A DNA stretch of 43,920 nucleotides, from assembly GCF_028285565.1 (NCBI RefSeq), contig NZ_JANQOY010000212.1:1-43920 (forward strand). Direction: 5' to 3'. This document shows, in pieces, positions 7,171 through 17,078 of the stretch. Under the pieces are notes generated by a model. That model was not told the DNA's origin. It saw only the letters and a program-made list of their open reading frames with translations, and did no database searches. The position numbers and the translations under genes are program-made. This DNA is from Acaryochloris sp. IP29b_bin.148. Lineage in GTDB: Bacteria > Cyanobacteriota > Cyanobacteriia > Thermosynechococcales > Thermosynechococcaceae. Position 1 is the stretch's first letter; each line of letters opens with the position of its first letter.

Positions 7171-8553
7171 CTACTTTGGGGATATTGTTTTGATCGTCAA
7201 GACTTGAGGTGGTGTGGAGTCTGGAGGATAGAGAAACTCAACATTGACCAACGTTTGCTGTTTGGGATCAATGGGTAAGGTGATTAAGGCTTTACCCCGC
7301 TGGCCGCGTCGTTGGACTAAATGGAAAAACCGTTTTTGCGCCTTACCAAAGGTATCGGTATAGCTTAACTTGACCGTCCCACGGAAAAAGGCGGATCCCG
7401 TGGGCTGTTTGAGAAAGCGTAATCCCTTCTGCGTCAGTTCATCCTCTTTGATCGGGGTTTGCAACGACAGCGTGATCTTTTGTGGATCATTCGTGGCATT
7501 TTTTAAGGGCAGATCGAGCTTATATCGTAGTCCATAGTTGCCATGAGACTTATAGGCCGTATCGTCATAGCGAACCAGCATCGGCGCACTTTGAATTTGC
7601 CCTGTCCCCAAGGTGCCGCGATCGAGGGAATTAATCACATAGGAAATGGCCTCGCCGGGCTTGGGGATATCTAGTTGGTCATCACCCGGTTTATTGGTGA
7701 CCTTTGCTTTCCATTCAGAGCCTTGGGACACTCCTGCCACACGCCCATAGAGAAACGTTTCGGCTTTGGAGTCAGGAGGGGTTGGGGGCTTATCCCGGGG
7801 ACTGACGAGATTACTTTGGGTCAGGATCTGCTTCCAGTCCTCCAAGAGAGGGGCCTGGAACTTCCATTTCGAGGGAGACCGGGCATAGCGGGTCATGCTG
7901 GCGGCATAGAGTTTGCCATTGGTCCACAACCGCAACCAGGTGGTTCGACTATTGCTAGGGGGAAGCTGCAGGTTCACCAGCATTTTGCTTTGTCCTGGGG
8001 GAATCACCAGATTGGTCTCCCAACCCGCTTGCCGTTGTCGACGCAGCACATCACCCGCCGTTCGACTCCCCGGTCCAGAAAAAAACTTACCCCCTGGATC
8101 CGCGGCATGGTCGGGTAAGTCCACAAAAGGGGCTTGAGACTGGCTGAGATAGCTGTTGGCTTGTAGAACCAGTACCTTTACAGGCTTACTTGTGGGGTTA
8201 TGCAACAATACCCCCAAATATAAGGGGCGCTTACCCTGTTTAGAGTCGACACGGGTGACATGATGGGCAAAAACGTCAAACCGCCCGGACAAGGCATAGT
8301 TGAGATGGGCTTGAGGATGTTGCTTGCCTGTTCCCGGAAAGGTTGAAAGGAGAATCCCTTCCGATTTCACCACCTCGGGGCTATTACTGTTAAAAACGGG
8401 AAACTGATCGAGCTTCCCAGGCAATGCTCTTACTTCCTGAGGAATCACGACCTCTGACGCAGCGGCAACCGGTGATGCTTGGGCAAGCAAGAGAGAAGAC
8501 AGGAAAATGGACATAAACTCCTGAAAAAAATTTAAGCGTGTAAATTTTACCAA
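7171..8553 (-). CDS. DUF3370 family exported protein
   Basis: A 460-residue protein with the DUF3370 signature near its N-terminus ('PQEVRALPGKLDQFPVFNSN', then 'GILLSTFPGTGKQHPQAHLN' and 'RFDVFAHHVTR'), a cyanobacterial family of unknown function. An N-terminal signal peptide ends near 'ASPVAAASE'. I keep the TTG start at 8553 because AGGGAG lies six bases upstream and the resulting n-region carries the basic residues a signal peptide needs; an ATG at 8514 with a nearby AGGAG is the alternative. The protein is likely periplasmic or surface-exposed. It is followed closely by the lipoprotein gene, with which it forms a probable operon. Confidence 0.85.
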   Translation of the reverse strand: MVKFTRLNFFQEFMSIFLSSLLLAQASPVAAASEVVIPQEVRALPGKLDQFPVFNSNSPEVVKSEGILLSTFPGTGKQHPQAHLNYALSGRFDVFAHHVTRVDSKQGKRPLYLGVLLHNPTSKPVKVLVLQANSYLSQSQAPFVDLPDHAADPGGKFFSGPGSRTAGDVLRRQRQAGWETNLVIPPGQSKMLVNLQLPPSNSRTTWLRLWTNGKLYAASMTRYARSPSKWKFQAPLLEDWKQILTQSNLVSPRDKPPTPPDSKAETFLYGRVAGVSQGSEWKAKVTNKPGDDQLDIPKPGEAISYVINSLDRGTLGTGQIQSAPMLVRYDDTAYKSHGNYGLRYKLDLPLKNATNDPQKITLSLQTPIKEDELTQKGLRFLKQPTGSAFFRGTVKLSYTDTFGKAQKRFFHLVQRRGQRGKALITLPIDPKQQTLVNVEFLYPPDSTPPQVLTIKTISPK

Positions 8554-8613
8554 GCCATGCTCCCTTTCTGCTTATGCCTTTCCTTTCTGGGGGTGGGATA
8601 GATGCATCACTCG

Positions 8614-10617
8614 TTAGCGAATAGGCTGGGATAATAATCGTTCAAAGGCTTGTCTTTCCTGGGGCGTTCCAACTAAAAGAAGGCGATCGCCCACTTCTAG
8701 TAACGTCTGGGCATGGGGATAGCGAAAGGTTCGCTGGCCACGACGCACTGCCATAATGGTGGCCCCTGTCTGACGGCGAATATCGGATTGAGCAATCGTG
8801 CAATTGATAAAGGGGGCATCGGGCTTGAGGGTATACCATCGGCCTTCCAGTCCTTCCACCACGCGCTCAAGTTCTGGCGGTACGCGATCGCCGAGTTGTT
8901 TGGGGATGATTTCTCGATAATGCCCCGCCCGATAGGTATTGGCAATTTTTTGGACCTGCTGAATCGGATCATCCAGATTCAACAGCACATGGGCTCCCAT
9001 TTCCAGGGAAGCCTCAAATTCAGGCTGTACCACCTCCTTGGCTCCCAGCTGATAGAGCACATCAATTTCCTGGATGGCATGGGCCCTAACGGTGACGTCT
9101 AAACTGGGAACCATGCTCAAAGCCCGCTTTAAGGTCAGTCGGGTGGCTAAGGGATCCGGGAGGGCAATGGCTAATACGCGGGCACGGTCCAGTTTAGATT
9201 TGCGCAGCACCAGTTCACTGGATGCATCGCCAAAGAGGTAGGGAATCTGCTGATCTCGCAGGGTTTGTAACGTGGCTTCGTTATTCTCGATTACGAGAAC
9301 GGGATGACGTTGCGATCTCAACATCCGCACCAGGGTTTGCCCGACCCGACCATAGCCTGCTACCACACAGTGTTCCGATAACCCTTCTGGAATCACCACC
9401 TCTCGGGGACGCTGGGTATAAATAAACCAGCGACCAATCACTGGCATTCGTTCAAGATAGCTAAAAAGATAGGAAGACAGCTTAAAAACAAACGGCGTAA
9501 TCAGCAATGTAATTGCCGTTGTCCCCACGGTTAAACCATATAGACGGGGCGAGAAGAGTTTTAATTCAACCGCCACGCCCGCTAACACAAAGGAAAACTC
9601 ACCAATTTGATTAATTCCCAGCCCCACCGTCAAGGCCGTCTTAAATCCATACCCGAAGACCGCCACCAGCGCTGTGACAATCAGGGCTTTACCCACCATC
9701 ACCATGGCCACCAGACTCAGCAGCGTCCCCATATTCTGAATCAAAAACTGAGGGTCGATCAGCATACCAATCGAGGCAAAGAACAGGGTGGCGAACACAT
9801 CCCGCATAGGCAGAATGCTTTGCAGCGCATGATCAGCATATTCCACCTGGGAAATCATTAACCCGGCCACAAAAGCGCCCATCTCAATTCCCAACCCCAT
9901 GGATGCCGTTGCCAACGCAACCCCCATACAGAGAGCCACCACACTAAGCACAAACAGTTCTTGCGACCCTGTTTGAGCCACCTTCTGCATCAATGTCGGC
10001 ACCACTTTCAGACCAGCAATGATCGCCAGCACAAAGAACAACGCCGTTTTGAGGATGGCAATCAACAAAGCTTGGCCAATACTGGCAGGCGGCTGAGTCA
10101 AAATGGGTAACACGGCCAGCATCAGTCCTAAACTCAGATCCTGGATAATTAAGATCCCCAGCATCACCTGACCGTGCGTGGTCTGCATTTCATTGCGCTC
10201 AATCAAACTCTTGAGCACCACCGCCGTGGAAGACAGCGATAAGACTGCTCCCAGAAAAGCAGCCTTTGGCAGCGTATCCACCCAGCCCGTGAGATAAGCC
10301 AGTCCCCCTCCCAGTAAGGTCGTTAGCAACACCTGTAGGGTGCCGCCGCCCAGGGCAATTTTGCGAACCTTCAACAAATTACCGAGCGAAAACTCTACTC
10401 CCAGCGCAAACAACAGGAGAACCACGCCCATCTCAGCAAAAAAGTTGATGGCGCCATCCGCCTTGACCACCCCTAACCCCGCTGGCCCCACGGCCAGTCC
10501 AGCTAGCAAGTAACCCAGCAAGGCCGGTTGACTGAGTCGATGGGCGATATAGCCTCCTGCCGCCGCTGTTCCTAAAACGGCGACCATATCGACAATCAGA
10601 GAGAGTTCTGCGGCCAT
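8614..10617 (-). CDS. CPA2 monovalent cation/proton antiporter with RCK domain
   Basis: A 667-residue Kef/CPA2-type transporter. The first ~385 residues form a many-helix membrane domain beginning 'ELSLIVDMVAVLGTAAAGGY', including the family's 'SLSSTAVVLKSLIE' segment and 'GINQIGEFSFVLAG'. A cytoplasmic TrkA-N (RCK) Rossmann domain follows, with 'HCVVAGYGRVGQTLVRML', then a TrkA-C domain ending near 'LLEVGDRLLLVGT'. It should exchange K+ or Na+ for protons, gated by nucleotide binding to the RCK part. The ion cannot be told from sequence. The gene is divergent from surE across a 138-bp gap. Confidence 0.9.
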   Translation of the reverse strand: MAAELSLIVDMVAVLGTAAAGGYIAHRLSQPALLGYLLAGLAVGPAGLGVVKADGAINFFAEMGVVLLLFALGVEFSLGNLLKVRKIALGGGTLQVLLTTLLGGGLAYLTGWVDTLPKAAFLGAVLSLSSTAVVLKSLIERNEMQTTHGQVMLGILIIQDLSLGLMLAVLPILTQPPASIGQALLIAILKTALFFVLAIIAGLKVVPTLMQKVAQTGSQELFVLSVVALCMGVALATASMGLGIEMGAFVAGLMISQVEYADHALQSILPMRDVFATLFFASIGMLIDPQFLIQNMGTLLSLVAMVMVGKALIVTALVAVFGYGFKTALTVGLGINQIGEFSFVLAGVAVELKLFSPRLYGLTVGTTAITLLITPFVFKLSSYLFSYLERMPVIGRWFIYTQRPREVVIPEGLSEHCVVAGYGRVGQTLVRMLRSQRHPVLVIENNEATLQTLRDQQIPYLFGDASSELVLRKSKLDRARVLAIALPDPLATRLTLKRALSMVPSLDVTVRAHAIQEIDVLYQLGAKEVVQPEFEASLEMGAHVLLNLDDPIQQVQKIANTYRAGHYREIIPKQLGDRVPPELERVVEGLEGRWYTLKPDAPFINCTIAQSDIRRQTGATIMAVRRGQRTFRYPHAQTLLEVGDRLLLVGTPQERQAFERLLSQPIR

Positions 10618-10641
10618 AACTGGGAATCTGTACTCGATCTT

Positions 10642-10670
10642 TTTAAGACACGCTAGCCTAACATCTTAAA
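10642..10670. promoter_or_regulatory. Inverted repeat in divergent promoter region
   Basis: TTTAAGA (10642-10648) and TCTTAAA (10664-10670) are perfect inverted copies 15 bp apart in the 138-bp gap between the antiporter and surE. A possible -10 hexamer for surE, TATGAT, lies at 10690-10695. It could be a shared operator or a chance AT-rich dyad. Confidence 0.3.
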
Positions 10671-10755
10671 GGGTTGTCTGAATCGACTGTATGATGCAAG
10701 CAACGTCGCTTGTATCCCATTTTGCAACCCATGCCTTGTTCTTGGTCGTAATCCC

Positions 10756-11562
10756 ATGAAAATATTAGTTGGCAATGATGATGGTATTTTTGCGCCGGGT
10801 GTGCGAGCTTTAGCCAATACCCTGGCAGCCGATCATCAGGTTACGGTCGTCTGTCCAGATCGAGAACGCTCAGCCACCGGGCATGGCCTCACCATTCACC
10901 AGCCCATCCGAGCCGAGCGGGTCACCTCTGTCTTTGTCGATCAGGTGGAAGCATGGGCCTGTTCTGGCACACCGTCTGACTGTATCAAATTGGCCTTAGG
11001 CGCTTTACTAGAACACCCCCCTGATTTTGTCTTGTCTGGAATTAATCAGGGTCCCAATCTAGGCACCGATATCCTCTACTCAGGTACAGTTTCAGCAGCC
11101 ATGGAAGGGATGATTGAAGGGATCGCCAGTATTGCCATCAGCTATGCCAGCTTCACAGACGCCCAGTTTCAACCGGCGGCTGACTTTGCCCACCAGTTTC
11201 TAGCGCATCTGATTAAGAATCCTCTTCCCCAACCCATATTGCTGAATGTTAATGTTCCTGCGCTGCCCGCGGATCAAATTCAGGGGGCAGTGATCACGCG
11301 CCAGGGGATTCGTCGCTATCACGACATATTTGAAAAACGAATCGATCCGAGAGGAAAAACGTATTATTGGTTAGCGGGCGAGGTCATGGAAGATCTGGAG
11401 GAGGAAGGAATGGCGGATAGCCCTGTCTTCACTGATGTTCAGGCCATGCGTCAGAATCTAATTGCGATTACGCCTTTGCAATATAATCTCACCTCAATCC
11501 GGGCGTTAACGCCTTTAACAGACTGGCTTGCACCCTTCAGTCAGCGTAAATCTGTGCTTTGA
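10756..11562 (+). CDS. surE: 5'/3'-nucleotidase SurE
   Basis: A 268-residue protein with the full SurE signature: '[14 protein letters not shown]' at the N-terminus (the Asp-Asp metal ligands), '[12 protein letters not shown]' and '[20 protein letters not shown]' with the active-site Asn and Ser/Thr. SurE is a divalent-metal phosphatase acting on nucleoside monophosphates and short polyphosphate. The usual length is 250-270 residues, so the gene is complete. It is the first of four same-strand genes (surE, MBL hydrolase, ribF, moxR) with gaps of 66, 34 and 19 bp. Cytoplasmic. Confidence 0.95.
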   Translation: MKILVGNDDGIFAPGVRALANTLAADHQVTVVCPDRERSATGHGLTIHQPIRAERVTSVFVDQVEAWACSGTPSDCIKLALGALLEHPPDFVLSGINQGPNLGTDILYSGTVSAAMEGMIEGIASIAISYASFTDAQFQPAADFAHQFLAHLIKNPLPQPILLNVNVPALPADQIQGAVITRQGIRRYHDIFEKRIDPRGKTYYWLAGEVMEDLEEEGMADSPVFTDVQAMRQNLIAITPLQYNLTSIRALTPLTDWLAPFSQRKSVL

Positions 11563-11628
11563 TCTCAACTAATGTTTCCCAATTAGGCTAAAATTCACAG
11601 AAACCCGCAGAAGTTTCGCTGCTTCGAT

Positions 11629-12582
11629 ATGATTGGACTAACGGCTACTGATTCAGTCCGAGCCACCAACTACCCACCTATGCAGGAAAAACTTACCGTT
11701 CGCTTTTGGGGCGTCAGAGGCAGTATTCCTTGTCCAGGACTACACACCGTTCGTTACGGTGGCAATACCCCCTGCGTTGAGGTGCAAGCGGGTCACCATA
11801 AATTTATTTTTGATGGCGGTACCGGACTCAGGGTATTAGGCCAGGAACTTTTAAAGCAGCTGCCGGTAGAAGCCCATCTGTTGTTCTCTCATACCCATTG
11901 GGATCATATTCAGGGGTTTCCATTTTTTGCGCCAGCCTTTATGCCGGGCAATCGCTTTCATATCTACGGTATGCGGGCTTCCGATGGCAAAACCATTGAG
12001 AAGCGGTTGACCGACCAGATGCTGCACCCAAATTTTCCAGTCCCTCTGCAAATTATGGGCGGAAGCCTGAATTTCCATGATTTAGAGGCGGGGCAAACCA
12101 TTCAAGTCGAAGATATTATCATCCGCAACACCATCCTCAATCATCCAGGGGGGTCTGTGGGCTATCGATTAGAATGGCAAGGGCTCACGGTTACCTATGT
12201 GACGGATACGGAGCATTTCCCTGATGCCTTAGATCCCAATGTGTTAGCTTTAGCCGATCAGGCTCACATTCTGATCTACGATTCCACTTATACGGACGAT
12301 GAATACCATGAAGTGGGCAATAGTAAGGTGGGCTGGGGGCACTCGACTTGGCAGGAAGCAATCAAAATTGCCAAAGCTGCTCAGGTGGAACAACTGATCC
12401 TCTTCCATCACGATCCGCTGCATAATGATGTTTTCTTGGATGAGATGGGGCGACAAGCGAGCTGTCGGCATCGGAACACGCTCGTTGCCCAAGAAGGTCT
12501 AACCATTACCCTGACGCCTAACGGCAAATCTTCATTTCAGTATGCGGATCCGGTTCATGCCGTCTCTTCAGTGCATGAGTAA
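11629..12582 (+). CDS. Metallo-beta-lactamase-fold hydrolase
   Basis: A 317-residue MBL-fold protein of the 'VRFWGVRGSIPCPG' group. Metal ligands are visible: HxHxDH in 'FSHTHWDHIQGF', a later Asp in 'VTYVTDTEHFPD', and His in 'LILFHHDPLHND'. Relatives include phosphodiesterase- and RNase Z-like enzymes; the substrate is not predictable here. The annotated ATG at 11629 gives 17 extra N-terminal residues with no ribosome site; ATG 11680 (MQEKLTV) begins closer to the conserved core and is a good alternative. Lies between surE and ribF in a same-strand run. Confidence 0.85.
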   Translation: MIGLTATDSVRATNYPPMQEKLTVRFWGVRGSIPCPGLHTVRYGGNTPCVEVQAGHHKFIFDGGTGLRVLGQELLKQLPVEAHLLFSHTHWDHIQGFPFFAPAFMPGNRFHIYGMRASDGKTIEKRLTDQMLHPNFPVPLQIMGGSLNFHDLEAGQTIQVEDIIIRNTILNHPGGSVGYRLEWQGLTVTYVTDTEHFPDALDPNVLALADQAHILIYDSTYTDDEYHEVGNSKVGWGHSTWQEAIKIAKAAQVEQLILFHHDPLHNDVFLDEMGRQASCRHRNTLVAQEGLTITLTPNGKSSFQYADPVHAVSSVHE

Positions 12583-12616
12583 GCTGTTGTACCGAATCTA
12601 TGTCAGGATTTAAGTT

Positions 12617-13540
12617 GTGCGGGTTACTTCACTATTAGAGATAGCGCCAACGCCAACGGCAGTGGCGCTCGGCAACTTTGATGGGATTCATCGGGGCCAT
12701 TGCCAAGTGATTCAGTCCCTGCTGTCGGCCTGCCCAGACCAGGCTCAGGGGACGGTGGTGGCCTTTGATCCTCACCCGCAGGCATTTTTTTCAGGTCAAC
12801 ATCAACCCTTGCTGACCCCGTTAGCAGAAAAAGCCAAGCTGCTAGAGGCCTTAGGGGTGGATCAGCTCGTCCTGATTCCCTTTAATCAAGCTTTAGCCCG
12901 TCTCAGTCCCCAAGCCTTTGTGCAGGAGATTTTGGTGGAACAGCTGGTGGCCCAATGGGTGAGTGTGGGGTTTAATTTTTACTTTGGCTATCAACGGGCT
13001 GGAACCGCCAAGGATTTAGTGGAGATCGCAGGTCAGTATCAAATTCCGGTATCCATTACCGCCCCCCAAACCAATGGGGCAGAACCGATTAGCAGTTCAG
13101 CGATTCGAGCGGCCCTACTCCAGGGCGACTTGCAAACTGCCCAAGAAATGTTGGGACGCCCCTATGACCTCACGGGAACCGTGGTCTATGGTCAGCAGCT
13201 AGGGCGCACTATCGGCTTCCCCACGGCCAATCTGCAAGTGCCCACAGACAAATTTTGTCCCCGCACGGGCGTGTATAGCGTTAGCGTCACTAGCCCCCAA
13301 TGGGCGCAACCGCAACGGGGCGTCATGAATTGGGGCTGTCGACCCACAGTAGACGGACAACAACCGAGCTTAGAAGTTCATCTCCTCGATTGGTCAGGGG
13401 ATCTGTATGGGCATACTTTGACTGTGCATTTGCAGCAATTTCTGCGATCGGAACAAAAATTTGCCTCTTTGGACGCACTCAAAGCTCAAATTCAAGCCGA
13501 TTGTGACATCGCTCGTTCCTCTCTCGCGGCAGTTGTTTAA
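12617..13540 (+). CDS. ribF: Bifunctional riboflavin kinase / FAD synthetase
   Basis: A 307-residue RibF that makes FMN from riboflavin and then FAD. The N-terminal FAD-synthetase (adenylyltransferase) domain has 'ALGNFDGIHRGH' with the HxGH-type motif; the C-terminal riboflavin-kinase domain has 'LGRTIGFPTANL' (PTAN motif) and 'RTGVYSV'. It starts at GTG 12617: an in-frame TAA sits two codons upstream, which rules out longer forms, and AGGA lies 8 nt before. The gene is full length, and moxR follows after 19 bp. Confidence 0.95.
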   Translation: MRVTSLLEIAPTPTAVALGNFDGIHRGHCQVIQSLLSACPDQAQGTVVAFDPHPQAFFSGQHQPLLTPLAEKAKLLEALGVDQLVLIPFNQALARLSPQAFVQEILVEQLVAQWVSVGFNFYFGYQRAGTAKDLVEIAGQYQIPVSITAPQTNGAEPISSSAIRAALLQGDLQTAQEMLGRPYDLTGTVVYGQQLGRTIGFPTANLQVPTDKFCPRTGVYSVSVTSPQWAQPQRGVMNWGCRPTVDGQQPSLEVHLLDWSGDLYGHTLTVHLQQFLRSEQKFASLDALKAQIQADCDIARSSLAAVV

Positions 13541-13559
13541 CCCATCCCCTTAGGTAGCT

Positions 13560-14489
13560 ATGGTCAATACCCTTGCCAGTACCAGACCGCAACTACAGCG
13601 GCTGCTAGATAATCTTGGCACCACCATTGTCGGCAAACAGGATGCCATCCAGTTGGTATTGGTGGCCTTACTCTCTGGTGGTCATGCTCTCTTAGAAGAT
13701 GTGCCAGGTGTGGGCAAAACCTTACTGGCTAAATCTCTGGCTCGCTCCATTGATGGTCAATTTCACCGAATTCAATGTACGCCCGATCTGCTGCCGAGTG
13801 ATTTAACGGGGACCAATATTTGGAATCCCAAAGAGGGGAAATTTGAGTTTTTAGCGGGACCGATTTTTGCCAATGTGTTGCTGACGGATGAAATTAATCG
13901 GGCCACCCCGCGAACGCAATCTGCTTTATTAGAGGTGATGGAAGAAGCTCAGGTCACCATTGATGGCGTCTCTCATCCTGTTCTTGAGCCGTTTTTTGTG
14001 ATTGCAACTCAAAATCCGGTGGAATATCAAGGGACCTTTCCGCTGCCGGAGGCTCAGCTCGATCGCTTTGCCCTTGCCTTAAGTTTGGGGTATCCCTCGG
14101 AAGCGGAAGAGTTACAAATGTTGGAGCGTTTGCAGGCTGGCAAAACCTTGCAAACCCTTCAGCCCTGCATTACCCTGGCAGAAGTCAGACAGCTTCAGCA
14201 GGACTGCACTCAGATCAAGATTGAATCTTCTCTGCAGCGCTATATCTTAGCCTTGGTCCGAGCCACCCGCGAGCATGACGATATCACCTTAGGCGTTAGT
14301 CCACGCGGCACTGTTACCCTGCAACGAACCGCCCAAGCCTTGGCCTTAATCCAGGGAAGAGATTATGTGCTGCCCGATGACATCAAATTTTTGACCCCCT
14401 TTGTCTTGCGCCATCGCCTAATTCCCGCCGCAGGCCACAGTGCCCAAGGAATTGTTGAGCAGTTATTGGGGACCATTGCGATTCCCTAA
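13560..14489 (+). CDS. MoxR-family AAA+ ATPase
   Basis: A 309-residue MoxR ATPase with Walker A in 'EDVPGVGKTLLAKSLA', Walker B in 'VLLTDEINRATPRTQSALLE', the family's 'FFVIATQNPVEYQGTFPLPEAQLDRF' region (sensor 1) and the 'PRGTVTLQRTAQALAL' sensor 2 region. MoxR proteins act as chaperones that insert cofactors or activate partner complexes, usually with a DUF58/VWA partner encoded next door. No such partner is here; the downstream gene is an unrelated exported protein. Likely cotranscribed with ribF. Confidence 0.92.
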   Translation: MVNTLASTRPQLQRLLDNLGTTIVGKQDAIQLVLVALLSGGHALLEDVPGVGKTLLAKSLARSIDGQFHRIQCTPDLLPSDLTGTNIWNPKEGKFEFLAGPIFANVLLTDEINRATPRTQSALLEVMEEAQVTIDGVSHPVLEPFFVIATQNPVEYQGTFPLPEAQLDRFALALSLGYPSEAEELQMLERLQAGKTLQTLQPCITLAEVRQLQQDCTQIKIESSLQRYILALVRATREHDDITLGVSPRGTVTLQRTAQALALIQGRDYVLPDDIKFLTPFVLRHRLIPAAGHSAQGIVEQLLGTIAIP

Positions 14490-14801
14490 TCCGGCTCGAT
14501 CGCGCTGCCTGCTAACAGACTGGATTAAAAGATTAGATTGGAACCGCGTAGAATATCTCCGCGTCAGAGAGAATATCAATATGATTTGGCTCGGTGGGAG
14601 AATTCAAGCTAACCAAGGGCTTATACGGTCTTTGCCCGCTTGATTTATCCTGTCGCCATTTCACAAACGAACCTCAAGCATTTTATAAATGAGGTTGTTG
14701 CCCATACACCAATGACAATCTCATCCGATTGTTCTGAAGATTGGTGTTCGTTCAGGCAAAATTTGGATTCTGCTGGTTTACTTCACTCCTTTGCTTATCC
14801 T
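14490..14801. other. Gap upstream of GHL10 gene
   Basis: A frame open from a TTG at 14640 runs into the next gene, but its first 54 codons give a sequence without family character and without a ribosome site, so I treat this stretch as untranslated. No promoter or terminator stands out. Confidence 0.4.
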
Positions 14802-16337
14802 ATGACAAAGCGTTTTTCTTGGTTTTCCGTTTTTCTGCTCCCTTTGACCTTAACTACCACTGGTGTCAGCGCTTTGCCAGCCCAGGCCCAAGCCCCTGGA
14901 TTTTGCCATGCCCCTCCCGGCGAAGCCAAAGCCAAGCTCAAGCTGCTACGGGCTGCGATCGCAGGGGATGCCTCAGCTCAACGGGCCTATGACCAGAAAG
15001 TGGCTGAAGATGCTCGCCAACTGCAACAATGCCGTTCGCAAAATTGGCCTCAGAATCAGGCCATCTGGCTGCGCCTCCATGCCTGTGACTTGGAACCGGG
15101 TGTGTTAGACACCCTGCTGGATCGGATTGTCAGTCGTGGCTACAACCAAGTGTATGTGGAAGTCTTTTATAACGGGCGTGTTCTGCTCCCATCTGCTAAT
15201 AATCCGACGGTTTGGTCGCCTGAGGTGAGAGATCCCAAATACGCCAATCGAGATTTACTGGCGGAAGCAATTCAAAAAGGGCGGAAACGGGGCCTCAAGG
15301 TCTATGCCTGGATGTTTAGTCTTAACTATGGACTGCAATATGGGCAACGGAGCGATCGCAACGCCACATTGGCCCGCAATGGCAAAGGTAAAACCAGCCT
15401 CACGCTCCTAGACTATGCCGACCCCAATATTAATCTCGATAATGGCGATATTGATCGGGCCTTTGTCGATCCCTATAGTCCTCAAGCACGTCAAGACTAC
15501 GCGCGCATGGTGCAAGCGATCTTACAGCGCAAGCCGGATGGCATGCTGTTTGACTATATTCGGTACCCTCGCCAAACGGGGGGCGCTTCAGTCAGCAGTA
15601 AGCTCAGCGATCTGTGGATCTTTGGTAATGCAGCCCAGCAAGCACTGATCAACCGGGCCACCAATCAAAAAGGGCGGGCCGTGATTCAACATTATCTGAA
15701 GCAGGGTTCGGTCTCAGCAGCCACGTTAAAGAGCTTTGACAGTCAATACCCCAAAGAAAAAGCAGCGCTCTGGCAAGGACGGAATATTCCCAAGGGTAAA
15801 CTCCCCGCTGTGGGGATTCGCACCACCCGCTTGAATCGGGATTTGTGGCTGTTAAGCGTGGCCCATGCCTATCAAGGGATTGTGGATTATCTTTCGATTT
15901 TTGCCACCACCTCTATGCGTCAAGGCATTCCCGCTGGAGCCGCCTTTTTCCCTGACGCTAACCGCCGGGTGGGTCAAGGTTACGACTCCAGAATGCAGCC
16001 CTGGCACCGCTTCCCTAAAAATATTGAATGGCATGCCATGTCCTATGGCACCTGTGGCGACACCAGTTGTATTGTTCAGCAAGTGCAGCGCGTCTTAAAG
16101 CAAGCAGCGGGGGCGCAGGTAAAGCCTGTGATTGCCGGTCAATGGGGCCGTACCTATCGCAACCGTCCTTCCTTGGAAGCCCAAATGTCGGCCATCCGCC
16201 GGATTGCCCCCCAAATTAAGACGGTCAGCCACTTTGACTTCTCTTGGCAAGATCCCCAGTTTGCCAATGCCCGCCGTTCTTGTCGGGTGACATTGTTGCC
16301 GGGAGAGGATAGTTTGCAGTCTTCTATTGTTCCCTAG
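14802..16337 (+). CDS. Exported GHL10 (glycoside hydrolase-like) protein
   Basis: I start at ATG 14802, which gives a proper signal peptide ('MTKRFSWFSVFLLPLTL...' cut near 'ALPAQA') and a 511-residue precursor. The body belongs to the family 10 glycosylhydrolase-like (GHL10/DUF187) TIM-barrel group: 'SRGYNQVYVEVFYNGRVLLP' at its start, 'GLKVYAWMFSLNYG', 'DPYSPQARQDYARMV', 'PDGMLFDYIRYPRQ', and a C-terminal 'IKTVSHFDFSWQDP'. Such proteins are thought to act on envelope polysaccharide or peptidoglycan; the exact substrate is unknown. Six or more Cys outside the signal suggest disulfides in the periplasm. Confidence 0.85.
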   Translation: MTKRFSWFSVFLLPLTLTTTGVSALPAQAQAPGFCHAPPGEAKAKLKLLRAAIAGDASAQRAYDQKVAEDARQLQQCRSQNWPQNQAIWLRLHACDLEPGVLDTLLDRIVSRGYNQVYVEVFYNGRVLLPSANNPTVWSPEVRDPKYANRDLLAEAIQKGRKRGLKVYAWMFSLNYGLQYGQRSDRNATLARNGKGKTSLTLLDYADPNINLDNGDIDRAFVDPYSPQARQDYARMVQAILQRKPDGMLFDYIRYPRQTGGASVSSKLSDLWIFGNAAQQALINRATNQKGRAVIQHYLKQGSVSAATLKSFDSQYPKEKAALWQGRNIPKGKLPAVGIRTTRLNRDLWLLSVAHAYQGIVDYLSIFATTSMRQGIPAGAAFFPDANRRVGQGYDSRMQPWHRFPKNIEWHAMSYGTCGDTSCIVQQVQRVLKQAAGAQVKPVIAGQWGRTYRNRPSLEAQMSAIRRIAPQIKTVSHFDFSWQDPQFANARRSCRVTLLPGEDSLQSSIVP

Positions 16338-17078
16338 CAATTGGCAGAACGACAACGCATCCCAGTCCAGTGAATCAACCTAAATCACGCATCATGATCA
16401 AGCATTCAAGCTTTACATGAATAACGCATTCAACGGGGTGTTTGTTGATCCTCCTGATCCAGTAGGCGATCAATGCAAGGGGTGAGACGCGTTGATCAGA
16501 GATTTCAGGTTGAATGCTCCAACATTGACCTATCAAACCTATGCTTTGCCCACAACTCCTGTAAGCCTTATAGTTATTAGGTTCTATGCTTTAAAAAAAG
16601 CTAGGATGCACATAAAAATTAGAGAGAACGTCAAAGATATTGCACTGGCCCCCCTACCTCCCCTTTCTTGAATGCCGCAGGCTATATTCTGGGGGGAAAT
16701 AAGCTGGATTTTGGGTTTCTCCCCCCAAGGTTTGGGGGGCTAGGGGGCGAATGCAGAATGGTACGAGATCCACAGGAGATGTGTGTATGCTTTGCCAGTG
16801 CTTCATTTAAGGACTTGTGGGTGAGGCATAGCCCATAAAACAGTGATGTCCGCGTGAGCGATAGCGATTATTGAAGTGAACGACTCAAACTGTTGCAGAA
16901 GGGTGGGAAGTTACCCAATGTTGCATTTTAGATCTAATGCATGGATGCAAGGTGTACAGTTCTTATTGGAACACGATATAAAAGTACAATTTTCAAGTAT
17001 TTTTACCTATTTTTAGCTTGGTTATCCCATTTAGACCTAGTTCAGATGGGTATTGAATCATGATTGAAAGAGAAAAGT
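16338..17078. other. Long intergenic region upstream of the KaiC-like operon
   Basis: 741 bp without a supported gene. It holds a C/G-rich palindromic element (16647-16749, listed separately). Close to the operon, GTTC-N6-GAAC (16948-16963 area) precedes a TATAAA at about 16977, a possible promoter and operator. The length suggests a complex promoter or a decayed element. Confidence 0.4.
16647..16749. repeat. MITE-like nested palindromic element
   Basis: The outer arms GGCCCCCCTACCTCCCC (from 16647) and GGGGGGCTAGGGGGCG (to 16749) are imperfect inverted copies. Inside them TGGGGGGAAA (about 16690-16699) pairs with TTTCTCCCCCCA (about 16716-16727). The result is a long nested hairpin of about 100 bp with strong C/G arms. 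Cyanobacterial genomes carry many non-autonomous elements of this look; copy number here is unknown. Confidence 0.55.
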
